Shown: positions 1 through 6,674 of the stretch, one piece after another
Position numbering within the stretch: the stretch's first letter is position 1
Layout: the number at the start of each line of letters is the position of its first letter
From: Devosiaceae bacterium
Lineage (GTDB): Bacteria; Pseudomonadota; Alphaproteobacteria; Rhizobiales; Devosiaceae
NCBI GenBank assembly: GCA_021648585.1
Contig: JAKISM010000076.1
Span: 1-11,044 of the forward strand
DNA length: 11,044 nucleotides
Direction of reading: 5' to 3'
Program-made: the position numbers and the translations under genes
The notes under the pieces: generated by a model
The model's database searches: none
Seen by the model: the letters and a program-made list of their open reading frames with translations, nothing else
Told to the model about the DNA's origin: nothing

Positions 1-1079
1 GCAACCCCTGCTTTTCGAACTTTTGCTGCGCCATCATCGCCTTTTATTATTATTTCTTTTCCATTGACTAAAATCTCACCGCTAGATTGCTTGCGCATTC
101 CAGAAATAGCTTCAAGCAATTCTGATTGCCCATTGCCAGAAACCCCTGCAATGCCTACAATTTCACCAGCACGAACATTAAAACTCACACCCTTAACTCG
201 TGTAACGCCTATATCGTCTTTAATTTCTAAATTTTTCACCTCAAGCTTAATCTCTTGAGGATTTGCTTTGCCCTTTTTGACCTCCATCAAAACGCTGCGT
301 CCAACCATAAGCTCAGCCAACTCACTTGGGTTGGTATCTTTGGTCTTTAGCGTCTTTACCATTGCGCCGCGACGCATTACCGAAACCTCATCAGTAATTG
401 CCATTATTTCACGTAATTTATGGGTAATTAAAACAATGGTTTTACCCTGCTCTTTGAGGGTATTTAGCACTCTAAATAAATGATCGGCTTCACTTGGCGT
501 GAGAACGCCTGTTGGCTCATCAAGAATTAATATTTCAGCACCACGATAAAGCGCTTTAAGAATTTCTACCCTTTGTTGCTGACCAACCGAAAGGTCTTCT
601 ATTAAAGCATCGGGATCAACTTCTAATTCATATTCTTTGGCTAAACGAGTAAGCTCAGTGCGGGCTTTTTTAAGGCTTGCGCTAAGCAAAAAATTATCCT
701 CAACCCCAAGAATAATATTTTCTAAAACAGTGAAGTTATCGACTAACATAAAATGTTGATGCACCATGCCAATGCCTAATTGCAGGGCATGACTTGAATC
801 TTTTATTATTTTTACTTTGCCATTAACTTTTATCTCACCAGAATCAGCACGATAAAAACCATAAAGAATTGACATAAGTGTAGTTTTGCCAGCGCCGTTT
901 TCGCCAACAATGCCATGCACCGTGCCAGATTTAATTGGTAAATCAATATCAATATTTGCATGAACTGGGCCAAAATGCTTGTTTATTTTACAAAGCTCAA
1001 TTGCCAAATTATTTTGCGCTAAATTAGATGCAGCAACCTTATTAGATTGCTGCATCTTTTTTTGACTATTCTTAGTCAT
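1..1079 (-). CDS. BMP-type ABC importer, double ATPase subunit (partial, C-terminus off left edge)
   Basis: This is the energy-coupling subunit of a nucleoside/sugar-type ABC importer of the RbsA/YufO architecture, with two ATPase domains on one chain. I translated 359 codons from the ATG at 1079-1077; the family is usually about 500-520 aa, so roughly 150 residues are missing at the window edge. The first domain is canonical: Walker A GENGAGKT at residues 59-66, Q-loop in MVHQHF (105-110), signature LSVGQQQR (163-170), Walker B ILILDEPT (183-190) and H-loop ITH (218-220). The second domain starts near residue 278 and has a degenerate Walker A, GVSGNGQSE (312-320), with no lysine, which is normal for the second half of these proteins. 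The gene starts 19 bp after the BMP-protein stop, so the two are an operon; the permeases should follow to the left. The start is preceded by only a weak AGG, and a strong hairpin lies within codons 8-18. Confidence 0.93.
   Translation of the reverse strand, partial: MTKNSQKKMQQSNKVAASNLAQNNLAIELCKINKHFGPVHANIDIDLPIKSGTVHGIVGENGAGKTTLMSILYGFYRADSGEIKVNGKVKIIKDSSHALQLGIGMVHQHFMLVDNFTVLENIILGVEDNFLLSASLKKARTELTRLAKEYELEVDPDALIEDLSVGQQQRVEILKALYRGAEILILDEPTGVLTPSEADHLFRVLNTLKEQGKTIVLITHKLREIMAITDEVSVMRRGAMVKTLKTKDTNPSELAELMVGRSVLMEVKKGKANPQEIKLEVKNLEIKDDIGVTRVKGVSFNVRAGEIVGIAGVSGNGQSELLEAISGMRKQSSGEILVNGKEIIIKGDDGAAKVRKAGV
1026..1063 (+). other. perfect 11-bp hairpin with T-tract, inside the 5' end of the ATPase gene
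   Basis: The arms AGATGCAGCAA (1026-1036) and TTGCTGCATCT (1047-1057) are perfectly complementary around a 10-nt spacer. T1057-T1063 follows directly on the + strand. Read rightward it has the form of an intrinsic terminator, which would stop antisense transcription entering the BMP gene. Read leftward, in the operon mRNA, it is a stem-loop 42 nt after the BMP-protein stop and about 20 nt after the ATPase start, with no U-tract after it. It overlaps codons 8-18 of the ATPase gene, a poorly conserved N-terminal extension. Inference: it may protect the 3' end of the receptor mRNA or restrain ATPase translation. No direct evidence of function. Confidence 0.6.
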
Positions 1080-1098
1080 TTTTAAATTTGCCTAACGC

Positions 1099-2115
1099 TT
1101 AACCAGCAGGACAAGAATCATCTGTTTGATAATTATGTACAACGATTTCACCTGATTGAATTTTCGCAGAAAGTTCTTCAACTTTTGCCTTCATTTCATC
1201 AGTAATTAAATCAGCATTATGCTCATCAAGAGACCAGCCAACACCACCATTAGCTAGACCCATAACATTAAAGCCAGAAGTCCAGTTTCCTGTTGTTCCA
1301 TCTTCAAATGCTGCTGCAACTGCAACATCAACACGTTTAAGCATTGAGGTTAGAACTGAGCCAGGTTGTAAGTAATTTTGGTTGCTGTCAACACCGATAG
1401 AGAATTTACCAGCGTCAGCTGCGGCTTGAAGCACACCAAGACCAGAGCCACCAGCTGCGGCATAAACAACGTCTGCGCCTTTGCTAAATGAGGCTTTAGC
1501 CAATTCACCAGCGGTTACTGGATCATTCCATGCGGCAGGAGTTGTACCTGTATAGTTTTCAAATACTTCAATATCTGCATTTACGGCCTCAGCACCTTGT
1601 GCATAACCACAATAGAACTTGCGAATTAGTGGAATATCCATGCCACCAACAAAGCCAACTTTGCCAGTTTCAGATTTCATTGCTGCAAGCGCACCAACCA
1701 AATATGAGCCTTCATGCTCGTTAAATACCACTGAGCGAACATTTGGCAAATCAACAACCATATCAATAATAGCAAAATTTGTATCTGGAAATTCAGCTGC
1801 TACTTTGGTAAGTGCTGCAGCCCACGAAAAGCCAGCCATAACAACTGGGTTTGCGCCAGAAGAAGCAAATTTACGAATTGCTTGCTCACGTTGAGCGTCA
1901 TTGGCTATTTCAAATTCTCTAAAACTATTGCCAGTTTCTTCAGCCCAGCCAGATGCGCCATTATAGGCGCTTTCATTAAATGATTTATCAAACTTGCCGC
2001 CAAGATCATAAATGATCGCAGGTTCTGCAAGCGCAGATCCAGCAAGCATTGCACCAAGCGCTACGCCACCAGCAAGTACTGAAAGACGAAATGATTTATT
2101 TTTATTAGTTTTCAT
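1099..2115 (-). CDS. BMP-family ABC transporter periplasmic substrate-binding protein
   Basis: This is a 338-aa periplasmic receptor of the Bmp family (PnrA/BmpA-like; Pfam PF02608), whose known members bind nucleosides or related ligands. The N-terminus has a lysine-rich start, a hydrophobic stretch and an AxA-type cleavage site (signal peptide about residues 1-30, mature protein beginning EPAIIYDLGG). Family hallmarks are the DLGGKFDKSFNESAYNG segment (37-53), NEHEGSYLVGALAAM (132-146), GVDSNQ (241-246) and KRVDVAV (260-266). An in-frame ATG at 2193 would put 26 residues in front of the signal peptide. I chose the ATG at 2115 because an AGGGAGA Shine-Dalgarno lies 5 nt upstream and the signal sequence then starts normally. 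The ATPase gene follows 19 bp downstream. The true ligand is not deducible here. Two cysteines (169 and 335) might form a disulfide, which is inference only. Confidence 0.93.
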   Translation of the reverse strand: MKTNKNKSFRLSVLAGGVALGAMLAGSALAEPAIIYDLGGKFDKSFNESAYNGASGWAEETGNSFREFEIANDAQREQAIRKFASSGANPVVMAGFSWAAALTKVAAEFPDTNFAIIDMVVDLPNVRSVVFNEHEGSYLVGALAAMKSETGKVGFVGGMDIPLIRKFYCGYAQGAEAVNADIEVFENYTGTTPAAWNDPVTAGELAKASFSKGADVVYAAAGGSGLGVLQAAADAGKFSIGVDSNQNYLQPGSVLTSMLKRVDVAVAAAFEDGTTGNWTSGFNVMGLANGGVGWSLDEHNADLITDEMKAKVEELSAKIQSGEIVVHNYQTDDSCPAG

Positions 2116-2127
2116 TATATTCTCCCT
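2112..2127 (-). promoter_or_regulatory. Shine-Dalgarno and start of the BMP-protein gene
   Basis: AGGGAGA followed by ATATA and ATG decides the start at 2115 instead of the upstream in-frame ATG at 2193. The whole 16-nt string through the base after ATG is identical to that in front of ugpB (2437-2452). Confidence 0.75.
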
Positions 2128-2145
2128 GTTTTCGTTTTTTAAGAA

Positions 2146-2163
2146 TTTAGCAATAGCGCTAAA
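2146..2163. promoter_or_regulatory. inverted repeat in the BMP operon leader
   Basis: TTTAGC and GCTAAA flank 6 nt (AATAGC), giving an 18-bp dyad about 30 bp upstream of the BMP start. It could be an operator or a small leader hairpin; a 6-bp dyad in A+T-rich DNA can also arise by chance. Confidence 0.25.
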
Positions 2164-2193
2164 ACTTTCCTTAAGTACGATAACCCAATTCAA

Positions 2194-2208
2194 ACGTGCA
2201 AAGCACGT
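2194..2208. promoter_or_regulatory. short perfect hairpin ACGTGC-AAA-GCACGT
   Basis: A perfect 6-bp inverted repeat with a 3-nt centre sits just downstream of the candidate leftward promoter, near the predicted 5' end of the BMP operon transcript. It could be a repressor site overlapping the transcription start or a 5'-terminal stabilising stem-loop. It is notably GC-rich for its surroundings. Confidence 0.35.
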
Positions 2209-2220
2209 AGAAGCAAGTAA

Positions 2221-2249
2221 AAAATATTAAAATATGGTTATTTAGTCAA
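2221..2249 (-). promoter_or_regulatory. candidate sigma70-type promoter for the BMP operon
   Basis: On the minus strand TTGACT (2249-2244) is followed after 17 nt by TATTTT (2226-2221). This matches the housekeeping consensus 5/6 and 4/6 with ideal spacing. It would give an untranslated leader of about 100 nt containing the two dyads at 2146-2163 and 2194-2208. Prediction by eye only. Confidence 0.4.
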
Positions 2250-2436
2250 AAATTTGTAATTTTATAGAAGATTAACCTGTTTTTATGGATTGCTAGTTGT
2301 TTTAAAACCGTCAATTTCAGTATTGTATAAATATATATCACTATAGTTTTGAAAGCTCTTCTATAGACTCATTGTTCTAGATATGAGTATATTTCTTTTC
2401 TAGTTAGACAAGAACTTCTTTTTATCAATTAACCTA

Positions 2437-2452
2437 AGGGAGAATATAATGA
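2437..2452 (+). promoter_or_regulatory. Shine-Dalgarno and start of ugpB
   Basis: AGGGAGA, a 5-nt spacer and ATG give a near-ideal ribosome binding site. The string is identical over 16 nt to the start region of the divergent BMP-protein gene, fitting strong translation of both receptors. Confidence 0.75.
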
Positions 2453-3765
2453 CTAAGAAAAATATAACATCGGTAAGTATGATTGCAGCATTAATGCTTG
2501 CTTCAGTGAGTACAAGTGCACTGGCGCAAACTGAAATTTCGTGGTGGCACGCTATGGGCGGAGTTAATGGCGAGCGGATCAATAAAATGGCGACAGACTT
2601 TAACGCAACTCAAAGTGAATATAAAATAATGCCTGTTTATAAGGGCAATTATACTGAAACCATGACAGCGGCTATTGCTGCATTCCGTGCCAAACAACAA
2701 CCTCATATCGTGCAAGTTTTTGAAGTTGGCACAGCAACTATGATGGCGGCTGAGGGTGCTGTTTATCCGATTGAAGACATGATGAAAGATACTGGCGAGC
2801 CATTTGACAAGTCAATTTTCATTCCGGGTGTAATCTCTTATTATCAAGCCTCTGACGGCAAATTGCTTTCAATGCCGTTTAATTCATCAACTCCAGTTCT
2901 ATGGTATAATAAAGACGCTCTTGATAAAGCTGGCGTTGAAAATGTACCAACAACTTGGGACGAAATGGATGCAGCTGCCAAGAAGCTAGTTGATAGCGGA
3001 ATGGAATGTGGGTATTCATTTGGTTGGCAATCTTGGGTAATGCTTGAAAATTATTCAACTTGGCATAATCAACCTATTGGCACTAAAGAAAACGGATTTG
3101 GCGGCCTTGATACAGAACTTACATTTAATTCTGATGCGCTAAAAAATCGCATTGCCAAAATTGCCGCAGCACAAGAAGATAGTAGTTTTGTCTATGGTGG
3201 CCGTCGTGGTGATTCATTGCCAAAATTCACCAATGGTGAATGTGGAATGTGGATAAATTCATCTGCATATTATGGCTCAATGAAAGCACAAGCTAAATTT
3301 AATTATGGTCAGGCTATGTTGCCTCTTGATACTGATGTTGCTGATAAGCCGCAAAATTCAATCATTGGCGGCGCAACGCTTTGGGTGCTTAAAGGTCATG
3401 ATCAGGATGATTATAAAGGTGTAGCTCAATTTATGAACTATCTTGCAACCCCTGAAGTTCAGGCATGGTGGCATCAGGAAACTGGTTATGTTCCTATCAC
3501 AACAGCTGCGACTGAGCTTTCTAAAGAGCAAGGGTTTTATGAAGCAAATCCGGGTACTGATACGGCTGCAAAACAGTTGAGCCTAAACCCGCCAACCGCT
3601 AATTCAAAAGGTTTGCGTTTTGGTAATTTCGTGCAAATACGTGATGTTATCAATGAAGAGCTTGAAGCCATTTGGGCAGGTGATAAAACTGCTTCTGAGG
3701 GGCTAGATACTGCTGTTGAGCGTGGTAATAAACTTCTACGTAAGTTTGAAAAAGCTAATGACTAA
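2449..3765 (+). CDS. ugpB: sn-glycerol-3-phosphate ABC transporter, periplasmic binding protein UgpB
   Basis: This periplasmic receptor captures sn-glycerol-3-phosphate and glycerophosphodiesters and delivers them to UgpAE. At 438 aa it equals E. coli UgpB in length and can be followed along its whole length from memory of that protein. A signal peptide (about 1-26, ending SALA-Q) precedes the mature start TEISWWHAMGG. Blocks that carry the ligand-contacting positions in E. coli UgpB are kept: YKGNY (64-68), FEVGTATMM (91-99), FNSSTPVLWYNKDA (144-157), the SSAYYGS segment (271-277), IIGGATLWV (305-313), TGYVPIT (346-352), and KGLRFGN (387-393) with its arginine. The C-terminus TAVERGNKLLRKFEK (421-435) is also family-typical. 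It is the first gene of ugpBAEC and is separated from ugpA by a terminator-like hairpin. Regulation by phosphate through PhoB is known elsewhere, but no clear Pho box is visible here. Confidence 0.97.
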   Translation: MTKKNITSVSMIAALMLASVSTSALAQTEISWWHAMGGVNGERINKMATDFNATQSEYKIMPVYKGNYTETMTAAIAAFRAKQQPHIVQVFEVGTATMMAAEGAVYPIEDMMKDTGEPFDKSIFIPGVISYYQASDGKLLSMPFNSSTPVLWYNKDALDKAGVENVPTTWDEMDAAAKKLVDSGMECGYSFGWQSWVMLENYSTWHNQPIGTKENGFGGLDTELTFNSDALKNRIAKIAAAQEDSSFVYGGRRGDSLPKFTNGECGMWINSSAYYGSMKAQAKFNYGQAMLPLDTDVADKPQNSIIGGATLWVLKGHDQDDYKGVAQFMNYLATPEVQAWWHQETGYVPITTAATELSKEQGFYEANPGTDTAAKQLSLNPPTANSKGLRFGNFVQIRDVINEELEAIWAGDKTASEGLDTAVERGNKLLRKFEKAND

Positions 3766-3786
3766 CGCTTTTATTTGTAAATAATA

Positions 3787-3823
3787 CTAGTCCCCACTTT
3801 TTTAGTGGGGGCTAGATTTTTTT
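3787..3823 (+). terminator. intrinsic terminator/attenuator between ugpB and ugpA
   Basis: The arms CTAGTCCCCACT (3787-3798) and AGTGGGGGCTAG (3804-3815) pair over 12 bp with one G-U, around a 5-T loop, and are followed by A and seven T (3817-3823). This is a strong Rho-independent terminator inside an operon whose later genes (ugpA, ugpE, ugpC) have no other obvious promoter. It therefore most likely acts as a partial terminator or mRNA-stabilising stem that makes UgpB more abundant than the membrane complex. Confidence 0.85.
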
Positions 3824-3848
3824 AATCTTAATTTATGAAATTTGATAA

Positions 3849-4730
3849 ATGCTTAAGCGAGTACATTTTGGCACTTCTTGGTTGCCCTTTGCTCTAGTTG
3901 CCCCACAGATTCTTATCACTTTGGTATTTTTCATGTGGCCAGCTGCTCAAGCAATGTTTCAATCATTGCTGGTGCAAGACGCATTTGGATTAAAAACTGA
4001 ATTTGTTTGGTTTGATAATTTCAAAGAATTGCTGAACGATGAAATTTATCTACAATCATTTTATCGCACGGCTTTCTTTTCTACTTTGGTAGCGTTTTTC
4101 TCTTTGTCCATTGCGTTAGTTTTAGCCGCTTTGGCAGATAGAGTAATAAAGGGGGCGACCTTTTATCGCACCATGCTGATTTGGCCCTATGCTGTTGCAC
4201 CAGTATTAGCTGGGGCTTTGTGGGTATTTATGTTTAACCCCTCACTAGGTATTATCACCTATACGCTTGATCTTTTGGGTTATGATTGGAACCACAAACT
4301 AAATGGCGGACAAGCAATGTCACTGGTTGTTATGGCTGCTACTTGGAAGCAGATAAGTTATAATTTCTTGTTCTTTTTTGCCGCCATGCAATCCATTCCA
4401 AAACCACTGATTGAAGCGGCGGCAATAGATGGCGCAGGGCCTGCAAGACGATTTTGGACGATAATATTTCCACTTATTACGCCAACCACATTCTTTTTAT
4501 TGGTAGTTAATATTGTTTATGCGTTCTTTGATACTTTTGGTATTATTCATGCAGTGACCGAAGGCGGGCCTGCCAATGCGACCACAACATTGGTTTATAA
4601 GGTTTATAATGATGGTTTCATTGGCCTTGATCTTGGAGGATCAGCTGCACAATCCGTTGTTTTGATGGTTATTGTGATATTTATTACAGTTATACAGTTT
4701 CGATATATTGAGAAAAAGGTGGATTATTAA
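3849..4730 (+). CDS. ugpA: sn-glycerol-3-phosphate ABC transporter permease UgpA
   Basis: This is one of the two inner-membrane channel subunits of the glycerol-3-phosphate importer. At 293 aa it is close to the 295 aa of E. coli UgpA and collinear with it. About six membrane segments can be seen (near 12-33, 73-97, 108-130, 157-181, 206-230 and 267-286). The EAA loop that docks on the ATPase, EAAAIDGAGPARRFWTIIFP, is at 189-208. Other signature blocks are WPYAVAPVLAGALWVFMFNP (112-131), GYDWNH (144-149), WKQISYNFLFFFAAMQSIP (166-184) and the end QFRYIEKKVDY. The ATG at 3849 gives the family N-terminus, although no good Shine-Dalgarno precedes it, so translation may be weak after the upstream terminator. 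The stop overlaps the ugpE start by one base (TAATG), implying translational coupling. Confidence 0.96.
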   Translation: MLKRVHFGTSWLPFALVAPQILITLVFFMWPAAQAMFQSLLVQDAFGLKTEFVWFDNFKELLNDEIYLQSFYRTAFFSTLVAFFSLSIALVLAALADRVIKGATFYRTMLIWPYAVAPVLAGALWVFMFNPSLGIITYTLDLLGYDWNHKLNGGQAMSLVVMAATWKQISYNFLFFFAAMQSIPKPLIEAAAIDGAGPARRFWTIIFPLITPTTFFLLVVNIVYAFFDTFGIIHAVTEGGPANATTTLVYKVYNDGFIGLDLGGSAAQSVVLMVIVIFITVIQFRYIEKKVDY

Positions 4731-5578
4731 TGATTGAAAAGCGCCCCATCACCACTTTTATATCTCACTTTGTAATTATTGTTGGCATAATTATTATTGC
4801 CTTTCCTGTTTGGATAACTTTTGTTGCGGCAACTCATGATGCAATTCGCATGACGCAATCACCTATTCCTATTTGGCCGGGGGATCAGTTTTTTATAAAT
4901 CTAAAGGCTACTTTATGGGATGGTATAAGCGAATCTGATACCAGACCTGTTGCTTTTATGTTGTTGAACTCCCTTATTATGGCAATGATTATTGCCTTGG
5001 GCAAAATATCAGTTTCATTACTTTCAGCTTTTGCAATAGTTTATTTTCGCTTTCCATTTCGAATGGGTTTTTTCTGGATGATTTTTTTAACTTTAATGTT
5101 GCCAGTTGAAGTGCGAATTTTGCCAACGTATGAAGTTGTAGCTAAGCTTGGCATGTTAAATTCATATGCAGGTTTGACACTGCCATTAATTGCTAGCGCA
5201 ACAGCGACCTTTATGTTTAGGCAGGTGTTTTTGACTGTGCCAGATGAACTTTTAGAGGCCTCTCGTATTGATGGTGCTGGCCCAATGCGGTTTTTCTTTG
5301 ATATATTAATTCCCGTATCACGCACAAATATTGCCGCATTATTTGTAATATTATTTATTTATGGCTGGAACCAATATTTGTGGCCATTGCTAATTACTAA
5401 TGACCAATCAATGGTTACTGTTGTTATGGGAATTAAAGAAATGCTGGAGTCAGCTGAGCAAGCGCCTGTTTGGAATAAGATTATGATGACTACATTACTG
5501 GCTATGATACCGCCAATTATTGTTGTGGTATTTATGCAAAAAATGTTTGTTAAAGGCCTGACGGAAACGGAGAAATAA
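4730..5578 (+). CDS. ugpE: sn-glycerol-3-phosphate ABC transporter permease UgpE
   Basis: This is the second channel subunit, partner of UgpA. At 282 aa (281 in E. coli) it matches the family end to end, starting MIEKRP and ending KGLTETEK. Membrane segments lie near 12-33, 77-103, 112-132, 147-169, 199-222 and 253-272. The EAA loop is at 176-195 (EASRIDGAGPMRFFFDILIP). Conserved blocks include FFWMIFLTLMLPVEVRI (114-130), SYAGLTLPLIASATATFMFR (145-164) and FIYGWNQYLWPLL (209-221). The start is fixed by the one-base overlap with the ugpA stop. One base separates it from ugpC, so the three genes downstream of the terminator are a tightly coupled block. Confidence 0.96.
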   Translation: MIEKRPITTFISHFVIIVGIIIIAFPVWITFVAATHDAIRMTQSPIPIWPGDQFFINLKATLWDGISESDTRPVAFMLLNSLIMAMIIALGKISVSLLSAFAIVYFRFPFRMGFFWMIFLTLMLPVEVRILPTYEVVAKLGMLNSYAGLTLPLIASATATFMFRQVFLTVPDELLEASRIDGAGPMRFFFDILIPVSRTNIAALFVILFIYGWNQYLWPLLITNDQSMVTVVMGIKEMLESAEQAPVWNKIMMTTLLAMIPPIIVVVFMQKMFVKGLTETEK

Positions 5579-5579
5579 T

Positions 5580-6674
5580 ATGGCAAGAGTTAATATCAAA
5601 AATGTTAAAAAATCCTATGGCTCTGTTGAAGTGCTACATGGGATTAATGTTGATATTAAAGATGGTGAGTTTATTGTTATTGTGGGGGCATCTGGTTGCG
5701 GTAAATCCACCCTGTTACGTATGGTGGCAGGATTAGAAGAAATTACTTCTGGTGAAATTTTTATCAAGGATAAATTGGTCAATGATGTTGAGCCAAAAGA
5801 TCGTGATATTGCTATGGTGTTTCAAAATTATGCGCTTTATCCGCATATGAATGTTTATAAAAATATGGCCTATGGCCTTAAATTGATGAAATTAAGCAAA
5901 AGTGAAATAGAGGAGCGGGTAGGAAAAGCTGCTAAAATGTTGCAAATTGAGGATTATCTTGATCGCCCACCACGCCAGCTTTCTGGCGGACAGCGCCAGC
6001 GTGTTGCTATGGGTCGTGCGATTGTGCGTGAACCTGCGGTGTTTTTATTTGATGAGCCGCTTTCCAACCTTGATGCAAAACTTCGTGTGACAATGCGTTT
6101 AGAAATTCGTGCGCTACAAAGACGGTTAGGCGTTACCAGTCTTTATGTTACTCATGATCAAGTAGAAGCTATGACGCTTGCCGATCGGTTGATTGTATTA
6201 AATGATGGTATTGCCGAGCAAATTGATAGCCCGCTTAATATTTATGAAAAGCCAGCATCAGAATTTGTTGGTGGTTTTATTGGCTCTCCGCCAATGAATT
6301 TTTTCGATGGAAAAATATTAGGGAGTAGCAAATTTATTGAATTAACTTCAGGCTCAAAAATAGCTTCAGGTAATTACCCAACTGGAGATAATTATGACAA
6401 TAAAGTAAGAATTGGTATCCGTGCAGAAAAGCTTTTACCTACAACAAAAGAAAAAGCAGATATGGTGTTAAATGTTGGAGCGATTGAAACATTGGGCTCA
6501 GAAACTCTTGCGCATGGTTTTTTAAATGGAAGCGGTGTTTCAGAAGAATTTGATCAAAGTATTGTAGTTAAGTTACCCGGAAATGCACGCCCTGTTGTTG
6601 GTGAAGAACTTCCTGTGCGTGTGGCAGAAGATGGTTTGCATTTATTTGATGCAAAAACTGGAAAGCGAATTTAG
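5580..6674 (+). CDS. ugpC: sn-glycerol-3-phosphate ABC transporter ATP-binding protein UgpC
   Basis: This ATPase of the MalK/UgpC class powers the importer. It is 364 aa (E. coli UgpC 356). The nucleotide-binding domain has Walker A GASGCGKST (36-44), Q-loop VFQNYALYPHM (80-90), signature LSGGQ (134-138), Walker B VFLFDE (154-159), D-loop SNLDAKL (162-168) and H-loop THD (191-193). Residues from about 235 form the MalK-like C-terminal regulatory domain, with GSPPMNFFDG at its start, GIRAEK (279-284; many relatives read GIRPE) and the terminal DGLHLFDAKTGKRI. The start follows the ugpE stop by one base, with GGAG in the ugpE 3' end as ribosome binding site. No ugpQ phosphodiesterase follows; the next gene converges from the other strand and overlaps the stop by 4 bp, leaving no room for an ordinary terminator. 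Confidence 0.96.
   Translation: MARVNIKNVKKSYGSVEVLHGINVDIKDGEFIVIVGASGCGKSTLLRMVAGLEEITSGEIFIKDKLVNDVEPKDRDIAMVFQNYALYPHMNVYKNMAYGLKLMKLSKSEIEERVGKAAKMLQIEDYLDRPPRQLSGGQRQRVAMGRAIVREPAVFLFDEPLSNLDAKLRVTMRLEIRALQRRLGVTSLYVTHDQVEAMTLADRLIVLNDGIAEQIDSPLNIYEKPASEFVGGFIGSPPMNFFDGKILGSSKFIELTSGSKIASGNYPTGDNYDNKVRIGIRAEKLLPTTKEKADMVLNVGAIETLGSETLAHGFLNGSGVSEEFDQSIVVKLPGNARPVVGEELPVRVAEDGLHLFDAKTGKRI

Larger units (their letters stand above)
2116..2448. other. 333-bp divergent intergenic region between the BMP and ugp operons
   Basis: No plausible gene is present. The region is very A+T-rich, especially 2215-2345. It holds the leftward promoter candidate, two dyads near the BMP start, and a 6-bp dyad ACTCAT/ATGAGT (2367-2388) about 60 bp before ugpB that could be an operator. 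Rightward -10-like strings are abundant (for example around 2325-2345), but I could not pair one confidently with a -35, so the ugpB promoter remains unplaced. I looked for the tandem CTGTCAT-type Pho box known upstream of ugp in some bacteria and found no convincing match. Confidence 0.6.

Noticed and set aside
1619..1894. Plus-strand reading frames inside the BMP gene, and similar shadows inside ugpE and the TelA-like gene
   Set aside because: They lie opposite well-supported genes, lack ribosome binding sites and show no protein-like features.
2116..2193. 26-residue N-terminal extension of the BMP protein from an upstream ATG
   Set aside because: It would bury the signal peptide, and an excellent Shine-Dalgarno sits directly before the ATG at 2115.
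2116..2220. Riboswitch in the BMP operon leader (a purine-sensing element was considered)
   Set aside because: Only two short dyads are present; no multi-helix core or recognisable conserved loop sequence is seen.
2300..2330. Possible Pho box upstream of ugpB (CCGTCAA and CAGTATT)
   Set aside because: The half-sites match the CTGTCAT consensus poorly and their spacing is wrong.
3835..3897. 20-codon overlapping reading frame starting 14 nt before ugpA
   Set aside because: It is out of frame with ugpA, has no ribosome binding site, and ends within the ugpA coding region; nothing suggests a leader peptide.
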